Assembly: GCA_018296165.2 (NCBI GenBank)
Contig: JACKQL020000026.1
Coordinates: 186,001 to 250,000, forward strand
Direction of reading: 5' to 3'
DNA length: 64,000 bases
From: Termitomyces sp. T153
Lineage: Eukaryota; Basidiomycota; Agaricomycetes; Agaricales; Lyophyllaceae
The position numbers and the translations under genes are program-made. Below the pieces are notes generated by a model that was not told the DNA's origin, ran no database searches, and saw only the letters and a program-made list of their open reading frames with translations. Shown piece by piece: positions 39,600 through 50,010 of this stretch. Position 1 is the stretch's first letter; every line of letters begins with the position of its first letter.

Positions 39600-42500
39600 T
39601 TAGGATAGACCGCTAAGGCTTAGCGAGAGGTAGTATTCTTCTTCACTGGCGACCTCGCCAGTATCATCGTCGTCGACGAGGTCTGTTTGCTCCAGTTCTC
39701 TGAGACGTGAGGTGTCGATGTCGAAAGCGTCGCTAGGCACGGCTATGTGTTCTCTAGCGAAATAGGGGACTAGGCGAAAGGCAGCAACAGGGCGATGTAG
39801 CACGGAGCCATCTAGTTCACAAAGAATGTAAGCGCCGCCACGGTTGCGAGATATTACCACAAGTGGGCCTAGGTAGCGCGGCTTCATCTTCTTGTTATGC
39901 GTTACTTCGATCCTAGTATTCCTCATTAGTACGAGGTCACCGGTTTTGAAATTGTAATCGCGAATAGTGGCGGAATGATCTTTCTCAAAGCGAATAGCGG
40001 CCAAGCGACGGGCGCTAAGTACTTGGCTGTGCAAGCGGTCGAGATCTTCTTGGCGACGCTGGAGGTCAATTGCTCGGCGGGCGATGAGATCTGTGGTCGA
40101 TAGTAGCGAGTTTGGCGGTGGTTGCAAGTATGTCGCTTCCACTATGTCAGCCGGCAGGAGCGGGTGGGTACCGGTAGCCGCGAAGTATGGGGAGCAACCC
40201 ATTCGCTTGCGAACCGTAACGCGTTCTGACCAAAAGACAGAGTAAGTAGCAGTACTCCACCTAGACTGATCGCCATCAACTGCTTTGAAGAGAGCTTGGC
40301 GAACATCGAAATGCGGCCGCTCGACTATTCCGTTAGCGCGCTTATTGTAACCTGAAATCCGGATGTGGCGCAAGTTATACTTCTTCGCCAAATAGGCAAC
40401 GGCCTTTAGAATTGGGGGTCCGTTGTCGGTAACGATTTCGCTAAGCGCTCCCCAACGACAAATGACGTCCTCGTATAGCCATTTAGCGATGGCTTCGGTG
40501 TTTTCTCTGGCGAGCATGCGGAACTCGGGGTAATGGGTTAGCGAACAACGTCCCTGGATGATGTACTTGAACTTGTTGGAGGGCGGCATGAACATGGTGT
40601 CGACGTATATCTTACTGAACAATGGCGCGGGCGTTGCGACGGTTGGCGGAATAAGCACCTTGGTCGTTTGGTGAATCTGGCAGAGATGACAAGTCCGAAG
40701 GTACCACATGATATCGGCGCTAACTTGAGGCCACCAAAACCGTTCCAGAAGTGCCGAGCGGGTAGCGAAAAGACCTCTGTGTCCCAAGTCGTCATGCATC
40801 GCTTTCAGGACTCGTAAGCGACTGGCGATAGGAACGAACAACTTGTGAGCGCCATCTCGACTTCTGCGCCAAAGTTTGCCTCCCGTGACGAAAAACATGG
40901 ATGCGTAGCGAACGAAGGTGGCGTAGTCCTTGTCGCTAACGCCATCAGGTCTGACGAGGTCGTGAAGCCATTTCTCTACTAGGAGTACTCGAGCGTCGCT
41001 GGCGATAGCTTTTGCACTACGGGGTACGTCGCTATAAGTGGTGGTGCCATCGTCTCGGAGGGGTGTTATATCGTCGCTTGTCGCTAGTCGTGGGGGGGTG
41101 TCGGTGTCGCTGGCAAAGGTCGCTAAGGTATGCGAACGTTCGTACTCGGCCAAAGGGGGTAAGCGATGCGAGGCCGTCGAGACCTGGCGAAGTAGCGGTA
41201 GGGGTAGCTGAACTTGGTGTACGAACCCATGTAAGCGGTCGATCCAGTCTTCGTAAACCGAGTTATCGCTATCGTCGCTCGGAGGGTCGCCAGGCTGTGG
41301 CGGGCGTCGCGAGAGACCGTCAGGGCCGTGGAACGTTCCTTTGACGTGAACCAGCTTAAAGTGAAACATCCAAATCGCCATAATCCAGCGGTTCATGCTA
41401 GCGGAAGGTTGGATGTCAGGGTTCTGAAGCATACCCTTAATGTAGCGAGCGTCGACTTCAATGATAAGGTTCCTGACGCCGATGAGGTACATTCGTAACG
41501 CTTGTAAAGCTCGATAGAGGCCATAAAGTTCCAACTTGGGCTGGCTGAATCGGGCTTCCCTGTCGTTTAGCGTAATAGACCCAAAGCGGTTGTAGCGGCG
41601 TTCTTTGCGATTGTCGCCAGTGCACTGACAAAGGTAAAATCCGACCGCTATGTATGACGTATCGACCGCTAAGATGACTGGGTCAGGCGATTCATAATCG
41701 ATAGGAACAAGGGGCTTAGCGTCTTGTAGGGCTTTTACGAGATCGCGTTGAGCATTTATTTGATCGGGGCCAAACTCGAAAGGAACGCCAACGCGTGTGA
41801 GCTTCGTTAAATTATGGGCTCGATGTGCAAAGTTCTTGACGAAAATCCTTAGTACCCCGACAGTACCTAGGAAGGCTCGAACTTCCGATAGCGACTTGCA
41901 AGGACCCCATCGCTCGATTAGCGCTAGGCGACTTTCGTCAGGGACTCGACCGCTAGGGGTGCAAACGTGTCCTAGAATCTTGAACGTCGGGGCGCAGAGA
42001 ACCAATTTATGACCTGAGAAGGTGCCACCGCAATACTTCATTCGCTGAAGAATCCTGTTGAGAAGTTCAAAGAACTCCCAGAGCGCTAGGCGAATATTCG
42101 GGTTAGCGGGATGCTTAGCGGGTTTACCGTTAACGATTTTCCAGTCCTTGGGTCCCTTAGCGCCAACGTCATCGATAAAACTGAGCACGTTATGGGGGAT
42201 CTCTGGCTGCAAGATAAAGGTAATGTCGTCGTGGAATATAGGCACAGAGTTGGTCCATCCCATCGGCAGGGTCACTAGGCGAAGAGCGCCAAATGGAGTC
42301 TGGAACGTCGTTAAGTCGCGTGATGCCGAGTCAATAAGTCGCTCGTCGTAGCCAACGTAGAGATCGAGGGTGGCGCCACAGATGCGTCCAGCGAAGGATT
42401 CGGCAACGTGATCTGGAAAAGGTGGTACTCCAGAATGACGGATGGTGACACGGTTTAGCGGCTCGAGACTGTGTACAATCCTGAGCTTACCATTCTTCTT

Positions 42501-43376
42501 GAGTACGCAAAACCATCGGGAGCGGTAAGCGGAGTTCGAAGGTTCATAGACGCCAGCGCTAATCTTGTTGCGAATAATTTCACATACTTCCTTTTCTAGA
42601 CCTGGCGGTATGGGGCGATTGTGCTGGACCCATGGTACGTGCGGAATCGTCGGTATGCGAACAGGTGGAAAGAAGTCGGGGCGCAAACTTCCTCGTTCGG
42701 AATCTTCCCAAGCGAAGGCTTTGTCTTGTTTGGCGACCATGTCGACTAGTACGTTGATTTCGTCGCTAGTGAGGAACCCTGTGTCGTGGTCGTCAACTAG
42801 TTTCGCTTGTCGCTCGCTGGTGAATCGCTTTGTCGGAACGAAAGGCGGTGGATTTGGATTAAGTGGGGGCATTGTCGCTAGTGGATCGCCAATAATCTGT
42901 CGCTCGATTCGAAAGTCTTCGCTAACGTGGCTGGCGACAGGTTTGGTTTTCATAGCGACGGGTTTGTACTTCTTCTTTACCTGGACTCCTTTTCGCTTAG
43001 GGGGTTCGTTAGCGATATACTGAGCGGGGAAGGGGATGTTAACATAAGTGGGGGTAATGTCTGTAACGCATGGGTCAAAAGGTAAAGTCTGTCCAAGAAT
43101 CAAGGGATTAGATGTATCAGTAGAAACAAGATAAGAACGAGGTGGAAGGGACGAATCAGAAATGTTGCTAGCCGTAGCGTATAGGTATGCTAGCGCAGGA
43201 TTAGTCTGTGTGTCGGAATTAGTAGGTAAAACGTCTTTGTCCAAATCACAAGAGGCTATACAAGTCGCTAGACCAGTTGAATGATCGTAGCTGATAACGA
43301 CCGCTAGGTCGCTATCTTCTTCTTTACTGCTTTCGGCGATGAAAGCAACGGGGTGCCTCGGTCTCGAAGCGAACAT
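39600..43376 (-). CDS. pol: A1 pol: reverse transcriptase, RNase H, integrase
   Basis: An open frame of 1,258 codons. RT spans about residues 270-440; its active site reads FIDD (42168-42179) instead of the usual YxDD. RNase H spans about 560-690 (VILAVDTSYIAVGF, then HVKGTFHGPDGLSRRP). Integrase follows, with its H2C2 zinc module (HDDLGHRG, CHLCQ), the catalytic residues in VDTMFMPP, VTDNGPP and IVERPH, and a GPL-type C-terminal region. No chromodomain is seen, unlike Gy-B, Gy-C and Gy-D. The frame is +1 to gag and overlaps it by 53 nt. This pol type is widespread in Agaricomycetes. Confidence 0.93.
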   Translation of the reverse strand: MFASRPRHPVAFIAESSKEEDSDLAVVISYDHSTGLATCIASCDLDKDVLPTNSDTQTNPALAYLYATASNISDSSLPPRSYLVSTDTSNPLILGQTLPFDPCVTDITPTYVNIPFPAQYIANEPPKRKGVQVKKKYKPVAMKTKPVASHVSEDFRIERQIIGDPLATMPPLNPNPPPFVPTKRFTSERQAKLVDDHDTGFLTSDEINVLVDMVAKQDKAFAWEDSERGSLRPDFFPPVRIPTIPHVPWVQHNRPIPPGLEKEVCEIIRNKISAGVYEPSNSAYRSRWFCVLKKNGKLRIVHSLEPLNRVTIRHSGVPPFPDHVAESFAGRICGATLDLYVGYDERLIDSASRDLTTFQTPFGALRLVTLPMGWTNSVPIFHDDITFILQPEIPHNVLSFIDDVGAKGPKDWKIVNGKPAKHPANPNIRLALWEFFELLNRILQRMKYCGGTFSGHKLVLCAPTFKILGHVCTPSGRVPDESRLALIERWGPCKSLSEVRAFLGTVGVLRIFVKNFAHRAHNLTKLTRVGVPFEFGPDQINAQRDLVKALQDAKPLVPIDYESPDPVILAVDTSYIAVGFYLCQCTGDNRKERRYNRFGSITLNDREARFSQPKLELYGLYRALQALRMYLIGVRNLIIEVDARYIKGMLQNPDIQPSASMNRWIMAIWMFHFKLVHVKGTFHGPDGLSRRPPQPGDPPSDDSDNSVYEDWIDRLHGFVHQVQLPLPLLRQVSTASHRLPPLAEYERSHTLATFASDTDTPPRLATSDDITPLRDDGTTTYSDVPRSAKAIASDARVLLVEKWLHDLVRPDGVSDKDYATFVRYASMFFVTGGKLWRRSRDGAHKLFVPIASRLRVLKAMHDDLGHRGLFATRSALLERFWWPQVSADIMWYLRTCHLCQIHQTTKVLIPPTVATPAPLFSKIYVDTMFMPPSNKFKYIIQGRCSLTHYPEFRMLARENTEAIAKWLYEDVICRWGALSEIVTDNGPPILKAVAYLAKKYNLRHIRISGYNKRANGIVERPHFDVRQALFKAVDGDQSRWSTATYSVFWSERVTVRKRMGCSPYFAATGTHPLLPADIVEATYLQPPPNSLLSTTDLIARRAIDLQRRQEDLDRLHSQVLSARRLAAIRFEKDHSATIRDYNFKTGDLVLMRNTRIEVTHNKKMKPRYLGPLVVISRNRGGAYILCELDGSVLHRPVAAFRLVPYFAREHIAVPSDAFDIDTSRLRELEQTDLVDDDDTGEVASEEEYYLSLSLSGLS

Positions 43377-46104
43377 TTTGGCGGTTGTTTCTTTTGGTCT
43401 TGCCGCGCGGAAAGGTAGGGATAGTTCGTCGTTGGCCAGTGTTGGGGTCCGAAATAGTTATAGTTGTTTCGACGTCGCTAATTGTGTTGACTGTGCTTCG
43501 AGTTAGTACGTCGAAAGGACGGCCGAGTAGAATGTCGTAGGCGGGAGACCGTAAAACGTGGATTTGAAGATAGACCGTGATGTCGCCAAGGGTGCATGGT
43601 ACGTTGCGAGCAAGTCCTAGCGATCGATCCATGGTACCGTTGGCGCTCTGCATGTTTAGCACGATGTTGGGGTCGTATGATAAACCAATATCGCTAGCGA
43701 TTTCGGCCGACATGGAGATTATTTGGGAACCGCTGTCGTGGATGCATTCTACTTCTTCTTTGTTGTCAATTAGCATCATGACGGTACGAAGTGACTGAGA
43801 TTCCTTAGCGACAGTGAGTACTACAGGTTCTTCTCCAGGGGGTAGCGAATCGATATAGGCCTCGACAGGGTCAATGGAAGCGAAAGGGGCTTTGTCAGCG
43901 GCAAGTCCGTTAGCGGTGTCAGTGTCTAGCGAAAATTGTGGTTCTCCAATAGCGAAGGTCGGCAGAATATCTTCAAAGATGTCGCTAGAGTCCTGTACGG
44001 TGCTAGCGCCTACCAAACGTTTGGGCGTGACTGCGGTTCTGAGCTGATTTCTGACGTCCTGAGATACCGAGCATAGTTCGCCCACTGTTACAGTCACCGG
44101 AGTGCTTAATACTCGATCAAAAACCGCTTTAGACTGCTCAATGCTGTAGATGGGTGGCATAGTTCGATAGGCGCTGTCGTTGGCTTTGTCGGGAGCAGCG
44201 AAATTCCTGTTAGCGGGCGGGGCGTAGCGACTGGGGATGCCAGAAAACGGATGGACGGGAGGCTGAACGACGGGTTCCTTAGTGACGGGCGGTTGTTCCT
44301 TAGCGACGGTTTGTTCGGGTGCTTTGCCTTTGTCGGCAGGCTTAGCTGCAGGAGCTGGAGTTGAATTGGAAGGGGGTGAAGTCACCGGAGTGTCGCTAGT
44401 CGAGGGTGTTACTTTTGGGGCTTCATTCGCTGGTCGGTAAGCCGCACGAGGAACTTGTACGCCGTCGAACTTTTCGCCATTTCGCCTGAGTGCAAAGAGT
44501 TCGCGCTCCAAGGCCTGGATCCGTTCTTCTTTGCTTAGCGATCGGCCCATAGCGACATCCTGCTGCATTACCTCGTGTATTAGCGCCTGCTGCATAGCCG
44601 CTTGCTCGGGATCCGGATTAGCGTTGGGAGAGAGTCTGCCTGTAACGATTTGTCCTGGGTTAAGCCTATGCCATTCCTCGATGCGTTCCATGTATAGTCG
44701 CTTGCCAAAATAGTTGGGAATCATAGCGCCAGACGGTAGGATGATTTTGCCTTCAGCGTTTCGACGGATCTTACCCTGTAGGATCATTTGCTCCAGCTTT
44801 ATACAGGTACCTCGGACCATGGTGTGACCAGTTTCGCCACAGAAATGGCATGTGCTGTTAGAGAATTGCTGGCGAGGTTGGGCGTTACCGTTAGTCAAAA
44901 GAGCTTCCAGACGTTCCAAGGCGCTGACGATCGCTGTAGTGGTCGCTAATTCCAAGGTTTCTTGTTTAGGTACAGGTGAAGGGACAACTGGTGGGTTAGC
45001 GATTGGCGATGACGAATGAATACCGCTGGTGCCATTGTTGGTTTTGGTCGTAGAGGTGTCCGTTCCTTTTAAAACCCATTTAGCGCCTTCGAAGACTTGG
45101 TCAACATCATAAGGGTCCTCAGGATGGTGGTCGGGGAGAGTGATTTCGAGACGGCGAACGATTTTAGACCATAGCGACGTGGGGATACCTTGCTGGAACA
45201 GGCGACGTTCCTCATTGCGGTAGAGCTTGCCATTAGCGAGTAACCATCTGGCGATACGTTGGAAGTCCCGGTAGTAATCAGAGAACCTTCCTAAAGTCGC
45301 TAAGCCACTGTTAAAGGTCTGGTTTACGAGTCTTTCCAAATCGCCAAGGTTATAACGCGCGCTAGCGTCAGCGCCAGGGTACAGCCTAAGCACTGCCGCC
45401 TTCCATTCGTGATAAGTGTATGGCCGAGGATCGTTGTTGCCGATAGTGACGTTGTCGCCAAATTCGGGTAAGCCAAGCCAGGTTTCTGCCGTGTCATATG
45501 AGACATATCGAGCCGCATATTCCTTCTTCTGCGTGTCGTCAGCGATGCCGCAGTCAGCGAAGAGATATTCCAATTCTTTGAAGTATTGAGGGAGTTCCCT
45601 AGGGCGACTCTCATCCCATTTAGGAGCAGTTGTGTCGTTGCGAGGCGGCATTCTAGCACGCCGAGCGACGGGGTCGTTGCTCATAGTAGCGATTGTCGGA
45701 TTTAGCGAAGGGAGGGGGTTAACTGTCGATGATGGGATAGACCGAGCTTCTGGGAAGAATAGAGAGTCGGTAGGAGTTAAAGGTGAAAGAGGTGCGTCGA
45801 GGAAACTTTCGATAAAGGCGCCTGGAAAGTCGGCAAGGATTTCGCTAACGTCGCGAAGGTGTCTAGCGATTTCAAGTTCGTCGGCCAGAGGTCGAGGATA
45901 AACTGTGGGCGACAAGTGCTGAGGGGTCGAACGAGTAGACTGGGGTGGTTTAATAGGGTTTTCCAAGCGACGTTTCGCTTGAGCTCTTGTTTCTGGCGGA
46001 ATGGTTAACCTCAAATCCCCTCGCGGTGGGCTCCAAAATGATGTGCTCCTATGCCGCCTAGTGCCGTGCAGGAAACCAAAAAGAGAGGACCAAACACTAG
46101 TCAC
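43324..46104 (-). CDS. gag: A1 gag with CCHC knuckle and protease
   Basis: An open frame of 926 codons. The first ATG (46104) lies inside the 5' LTR, which is possible because the predicted RNA starts about 480 nt upstream; a second ATG (MSNDPVARR, about 45683) matches the first ATG of the A2 remnant. Capsid-like sequence follows (YFKELEYLFADCGI, TYHEWKAAVLRLYPGA). A zinc knuckle C-x2-C-x4-H-x6-C lies near 44853-44806, wider by two than the retroviral form. At the C-terminus is a retropepsin with CIHDSGSQIISMS and ILLGRPFDVL. The stop is TAA at 43324-43326. All parts look functional. Confidence 0.92.
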   Translation of the reverse strand: MTSVWSSLFGFLHGTRRHRSTSFWSPPRGDLRLTIPPETRAQAKRRLENPIKPPQSTRSTPQHLSPTVYPRPLADELEIARHLRDVSEILADFPGAFIESFLDAPLSPLTPTDSLFFPEARSIPSSTVNPLPSLNPTIATMSNDPVARRARMPPRNDTTAPKWDESRPRELPQYFKELEYLFADCGIADDTQKKEYAARYVSYDTAETWLGLPEFGDNVTIGNNDPRPYTYHEWKAAVLRLYPGADASARYNLGDLERLVNQTFNSGLATLGRFSDYYRDFQRIARWLLANGKLYRNEERRLFQQGIPTSLWSKIVRRLEITLPDHHPEDPYDVDQVFEGAKWVLKGTDTSTTKTNNGTSGIHSSSPIANPPVVPSPVPKQETLELATTTAIVSALERLEALLTNGNAQPRQQFSNSTCHFCGETGHTMVRGTCIKLEQMILQGKIRRNAEGKIILPSGAMIPNYFGKRLYMERIEEWHRLNPGQIVTGRLSPNANPDPEQAAMQQALIHEVMQQDVAMGRSLSKEERIQALERELFALRRNGEKFDGVQVPRAAYRPANEAPKVTPSTSDTPVTSPPSNSTPAPAAKPADKGKAPEQTVAKEQPPVTKEPVVQPPVHPFSGIPSRYAPPANRNFAAPDKANDSAYRTMPPIYSIEQSKAVFDRVLSTPVTVTVGELCSVSQDVRNQLRTAVTPKRLVGASTVQDSSDIFEDILPTFAIGEPQFSLDTDTANGLAADKAPFASIDPVEAYIDSLPPGEEPVVLTVAKESQSLRTVMMLIDNKEEVECIHDSGSQIISMSAEIASDIGLSYDPNIVLNMQSANGTMDRSLGLARNVPCTLGDITVYLQIHVLRSPAYDILLGRPFDVLTRSTVNTISDVETTITISDPNTGQRRTIPTFPRGKTKRNNRQNVRFETEAPRCFHRRKQ
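46016..46035 (-). other. A1 primer-binding site
   Basis: On the minus strand, three T after the LTR, the sequence TGGAGCCCACCGCGAGGGG starts with TGG, the complement of a tRNA CCA end. The old copy A2 has the same site with CpG changes. The tRNA is not identified. No complement is evident near the predicted start of its own RNA, so it differs from Gy-B. Confidence 0.65.
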
Positions 46105-47177
46105 TAGATAGGGTAGCTGGCAGTAGGAAGTTAATAATGAGGGCGAGTCAGTAACCGTCCCAGAGAACGAGAGTTGAAATGGTGTATTCGAGGTGAAGTA
46201 GAAGTTGGTCGCTATCGCTAGCTGCGGTCGCTAGTGATAATAAGGGGAAGATGAGTGAAGACGGATAACGTTGCTAAGACTAAGCGATCCCTTAACGGTG
46301 GTGAAAGGGATAGAGCGAAAGAGAGGAAATGACAAAGGGAAAGACTGAAATCAAAGGACGAACGTAAACTAGTCGTTAGCCGTAGTCGCTAACGTCGCTA
46401 AGTCGAAATAACGCTAACGGGCACCCGTAATTGGTACCACACGAAGTCGATGTCGAAGTCGAAGAGGCTTGTCGCTAAGCCTAAGTCGAAGACGAGATGA
46501 GAGAGAGACAAAGGGGTAGACGAAATCTTAAGCTGGTAGGCTTATAGAGAGGTACGATCCGATGGTGGAAGTCGATGGTAATTGCCTTGTATGAGTTCTA
46601 TGTACAAGCAGTATTTATATGTTCCCAGAGTACAGTAAGGGAGGGTAAGCAATTAAGTGCCACTAGCGACGGCGTCTGTCACTGTTTACGGTGCGTGCCA
46701 GACGTCAGTCTTGTAACTAAGTAAAAGGGTCGTAGATGAGGTCTTAGCGACGACTAATTGCTAATAAAACCAAAAAAAAAAAAAAAAAAAGAACGAGTCC
46801 GCTGTCAACTCCTGAAGCGCAGACGCCGTCCCAGTATATGTGTAAGCTCGGTAACTAAATGATAGGGAAAAAGGTACGCGTCTGATAATTTGTCCATATA
46901 TGGTAGAGCCTTGTTTGGTCGCCAAGATCGCTAGTGTCGCTAGTAATCGTCGCTAGGGGGAGTCTAGGCCTTGAGGATCTAGACCTAAGTTCCAGACTTC
47001 ACGTGATATTCCTCGTGATTGATAAGTCTCGTGATTGCTAGAGTCTCGTGATTCGGTCCCATCCTCGTGCTAAGTCCCGTGCGCTGAGTGTTGTGACTTG
47101 TGTCGGGTTCAAAGTAGTCAGCTGCCGCTAAGTCCGAAATGTCAAAAATGGTGCTCAGCGATAACTGGGGCTCATCA
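46039..47177 (-). repeat. A1 5' LTR
   Basis: It is 1,139 bp and nearly identical to the 3' LTR. The differences I can see are the A run at about 46770 (18 against 12), a two- or three-base change near 46580, and two or three single bases. A TATA-like box is at 46620-46611 on the minus strand. Confidence 0.95.
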
Positions 47178-47181
47178 CCGT

Positions 47182-48830
47182 CCCAACAAACCCCGGGACT
47201 AGCCAGCACAGACGGCACTAGCGGGCGTAACCCCCACCTCTGGATTCACTAGGGATTCAACTCCCACTCACACCCCTGCATGTTTTGCTTACTCCGCCCT
47301 CATACAAACTAAAACCTCACTTCACACACCCAGGGACCAAGAAAAGAACATGTTTGCATACAAAATTACATATATATAGAAGGTGAGGGAGGCAGCAAGT
47401 CCGAAAGCAACAAGAAATGGGGCCTGCACCCACCTCACTCCCTCCTCAGATCCCCTGGCAACCCTATCCCCAGATCGACTTCCATCTGGGCCCGCACCAC
47501 TGCCAAGACCTCCACCAACCCCGGCAACGCCTCCCCCGCGTCAGCCACCACCTCCCACCATGACCCCAGGGCCACCGCATTGCGTCGCTGATGCCCCGCC
47601 AGCAACCTCTCCAATTGCACCATCCCCTGCTGCAACTCCGGGGGCTGAACCGCAGACCCCTGTGACAACCCATCCTGAATCAACGCAAATGCCGCAGAGG
47701 CATTGTCCAAGAGGACCTGATGCTCCCGCACCCAGCCTAACCCCAGAAAATGAACCGTCAGTAATGAATGGAGGAACGGAAGACAACTCACGGAGGATCC
47801 CTGTGCGCCCTGAAGCAGCCTCGTTGGCCAACCAATCCTCCCTCTGCCTTGCTGCCTCCAGCTCCGCCCACAGCGCATCCCCCCTGGAACTCGTTCCTGC
47901 CCCTCCGCTTCCCCCATGGGCTGCCCCTCCATCTGCGTCAGATGCTCCTGCAAGCCCCACACCTCTAATGCTCGCTCTGTCACCACATGCACCAATGTGT
48001 TCCTTTCCCGCTCCATCGCCTCTTTCTCCATCTGCGCCACGTCACGGTCCTCCCTCGCCCATCGGAGCTCACCCTCCCATACTGCCAATGACATCGTCAA
48101 AGCCTCCACCTGCTTGCGAAGGAAGACCTCCGTGATCAAAGGAATAGGTGCGGGGGGACTTGACAACCGTTCCAGGGGAACGCCCGGGGTGGGAGAAAAG
48201 AGGAGAGACTCTGGAGGCCCCGCTGATGGCTCACGCCCACACGGCCTCTTGCTGGGTCCTGCCCCCAAGGACAGGGAGGCTCGGCGCTTTCCACGAATCA
48301 CCGCCGAGGACGCCCCCTTTCCCTGACCACCCTGCAAAAGCCCCGCCTTCCCCGCAGACCGCCCCATGCTCCCCTCCTTCGGCAATGCGGGACAAAACTT
48401 GGTCCGCTTCAGGACCCCTGGAAAATCCACCACCACCACCACAGATGACTCTACAAAAACCCCGTCAGTCATCCCGAAAAGACAAGTCGACACCACTTAC
48501 AACTCTGGTCCCTGACATTAGCGCGGCGCCAACGCTCAAACTCCTCCCCCCCACTGTCGTACACCACCACCTTGTCCAAATCAGCGGGAGAGACTACTGG
48601 AATGCTGGGGGAAGACATGACGAAATTTGGAAAATCCTGGGGTACATCCAAGGCTTTTAATTGATTGAAGAGAACCCTAATGAGGCGGCGGCCGCGCTTC
48701 AACTTTGTCTCCCACGCCGCTATCACTTGCTGCAGACTGATCAATATTGCTTGGCTTCGACTCCCACGCCCCGCTGAGCCCCGCCCTGCTCCCCGCGTCT
48801 CGAAGGGTCTCAACGCTGAAGGGGGGGTGA
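47182..48830 (-). pseudogene. B-NA remnant of the Gy-B antisense gene
   Basis: The same place and strand as in B-inner. An N-terminal exon at about 48619-48511 starts MSSPS and contains DKVVVYDSGGEEFERW, the counterpart of 61.74 kb. A long frame, 48496-47435, then holds a Lys/Arg-rich linker and a coiled coil around 48130-47960 (KQVEALTMSLAVWEGELRW). An intron at 47791-47737 (GTGAGT...TTAG) splits the frame further on. The cysteine cluster seen in three other copies is not found. Joining the first two exons with the best donor gives a stop, so I call it broken, though the second frame is long and CpG-rich. Confidence 0.6.
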
Positions 48831-50010
48831 TGTCACGACCTGTCCCCTGGACTCCTGCACATTGTCCAGCAACCTCCCGATTCCCCAAAACCCCCGACGC
48901 TCCGCTGAACTTCTACCCATGCCCTGCGCCCATTTCAGTTAGCCCCGATGCAACCTCAGCTAACTCCGATGCCTCCCCGGCTAACTCTGACGGCCCCCTG
49001 GCCAACTTCGACGCCTTCCCCACAGCCACTGACACTTACCCTGGATCTCCCGAACCCCGAGAACCACCCCCGCTGTTCCTGATCTTTGCCACCCATTATC
49101 AACTCAACACCCTGGTTCCTCTGACCCATTCCGGAGTATCACAACAACCTCGGGGCAACCCACATTCCCAAATGATCCCATCAATGTATTAGTGCGGCCC
49201 GACCCTCAATCGCAACCGACACCCGCCCACTCTGTCGAGCTCCGCCAAGCCCCGCCGCCGCAGCCAACATACCCTGAAGTTCTCCGGTAGTCAGTATATA
49301 AGATGTCGAGTAGCTCTTCATACTCTAGTCTTGATATTGCTTAACGTTACCTATGGTCTGATTGTTTCCTTCTTGTGTTTCACATTTCGTGTTTCGTTTT
49401 CCTTACTCTCAGTCTCCCAGTCTTGTCTCAGTCTCCTGGTCTTATCCCAGTCTCCCAGTCTTGTCTTGTCTCCATTTTGTTATCATTCTCGTCACCGTTT
49501 CATATCTCCACTTGAATCTACTCTTGTTCCACATCAACCCCATTTCATTTCGTCCAACGCAGTCTTGGTGACTCCGTCCAACCATAGTGCCCAAGCCTTC
49601 CTCAACCTTAACAACCTCACAAACTCCGCGATTACAATTACAAACCCCAACACTCTTTCCCAGACCTGAACCCTGCTCTTCGTTTGGTCCCAGACTCCAT
49701 CAACTCCAATTGATCTTCCATCAAACCCCAGCTCTACTCCTATTGATCGCATAGCTGCCTACTCCTTTGCTTCCGCAAATCTCCCATACAGTCTTCTGCC
49801 TGAACCCTGCCAAGCCCATCCCGTTTCCTTGCAATCCAACTTCTCTGGACCTCCCCGGATCTGTCCGGATCACATCCCACCAACTATCCACACAAGCCAT
49901 CAGTGCCCAGAATGCTTTTGAGTGTTTGGTTGCCAGTGCAAGGGGATCATGCCCGCCTAGTAAGGACTCACCCAGTGCAGCTGAGCCCCCGAGGTCAGCG
50001 GAACCTGACA
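48831..50010 (+). repeat. B-NA 3' LTR
   Basis: It is 1,180 bp, TGTCACGACC...GAACCTGACA, followed by CTCAC as at the 5' side. It has three units of the 21-bp repeat. Confidence 0.93.

Larger units (their letters stand above)
35854..47177 (-). mobile_element. Gy-A copy A1: intact, recent Ty3/gypsy element with an antisense gene
   Basis: It is 11.3 kb, flanked by CCGT at 35850-35853 and 47178-47181. LTRs of 1,133 and 1,139 bp differ by one poly(A) length change and a handful of bases. All three genes are open: gag-protease, pol, and a spliced gene on the opposite strand between pol and the 3' LTR. PBS and PPT are in place. This is the youngest complete element in the nest. Confidence 0.95.
31445..50010 (+). 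mobile_element. B-NA: degenerate, probably non-autonomous Gy-B derivative
   Basis: LTRs lie at 31445-32714 and 48831-50010, flanked by CTCAC (31440-31444 and 50011-50015). Without the nested A1 element the interior is about 4.8 kb, against about 9.8 kb in B-inner. The interior keeps the primer site and scattered short matches to Gy-B gag and pol but no long frame. CpG is largely intact, so its breakage is by deletions and rearrangement rather than CpG decay. Confidence 0.85.
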
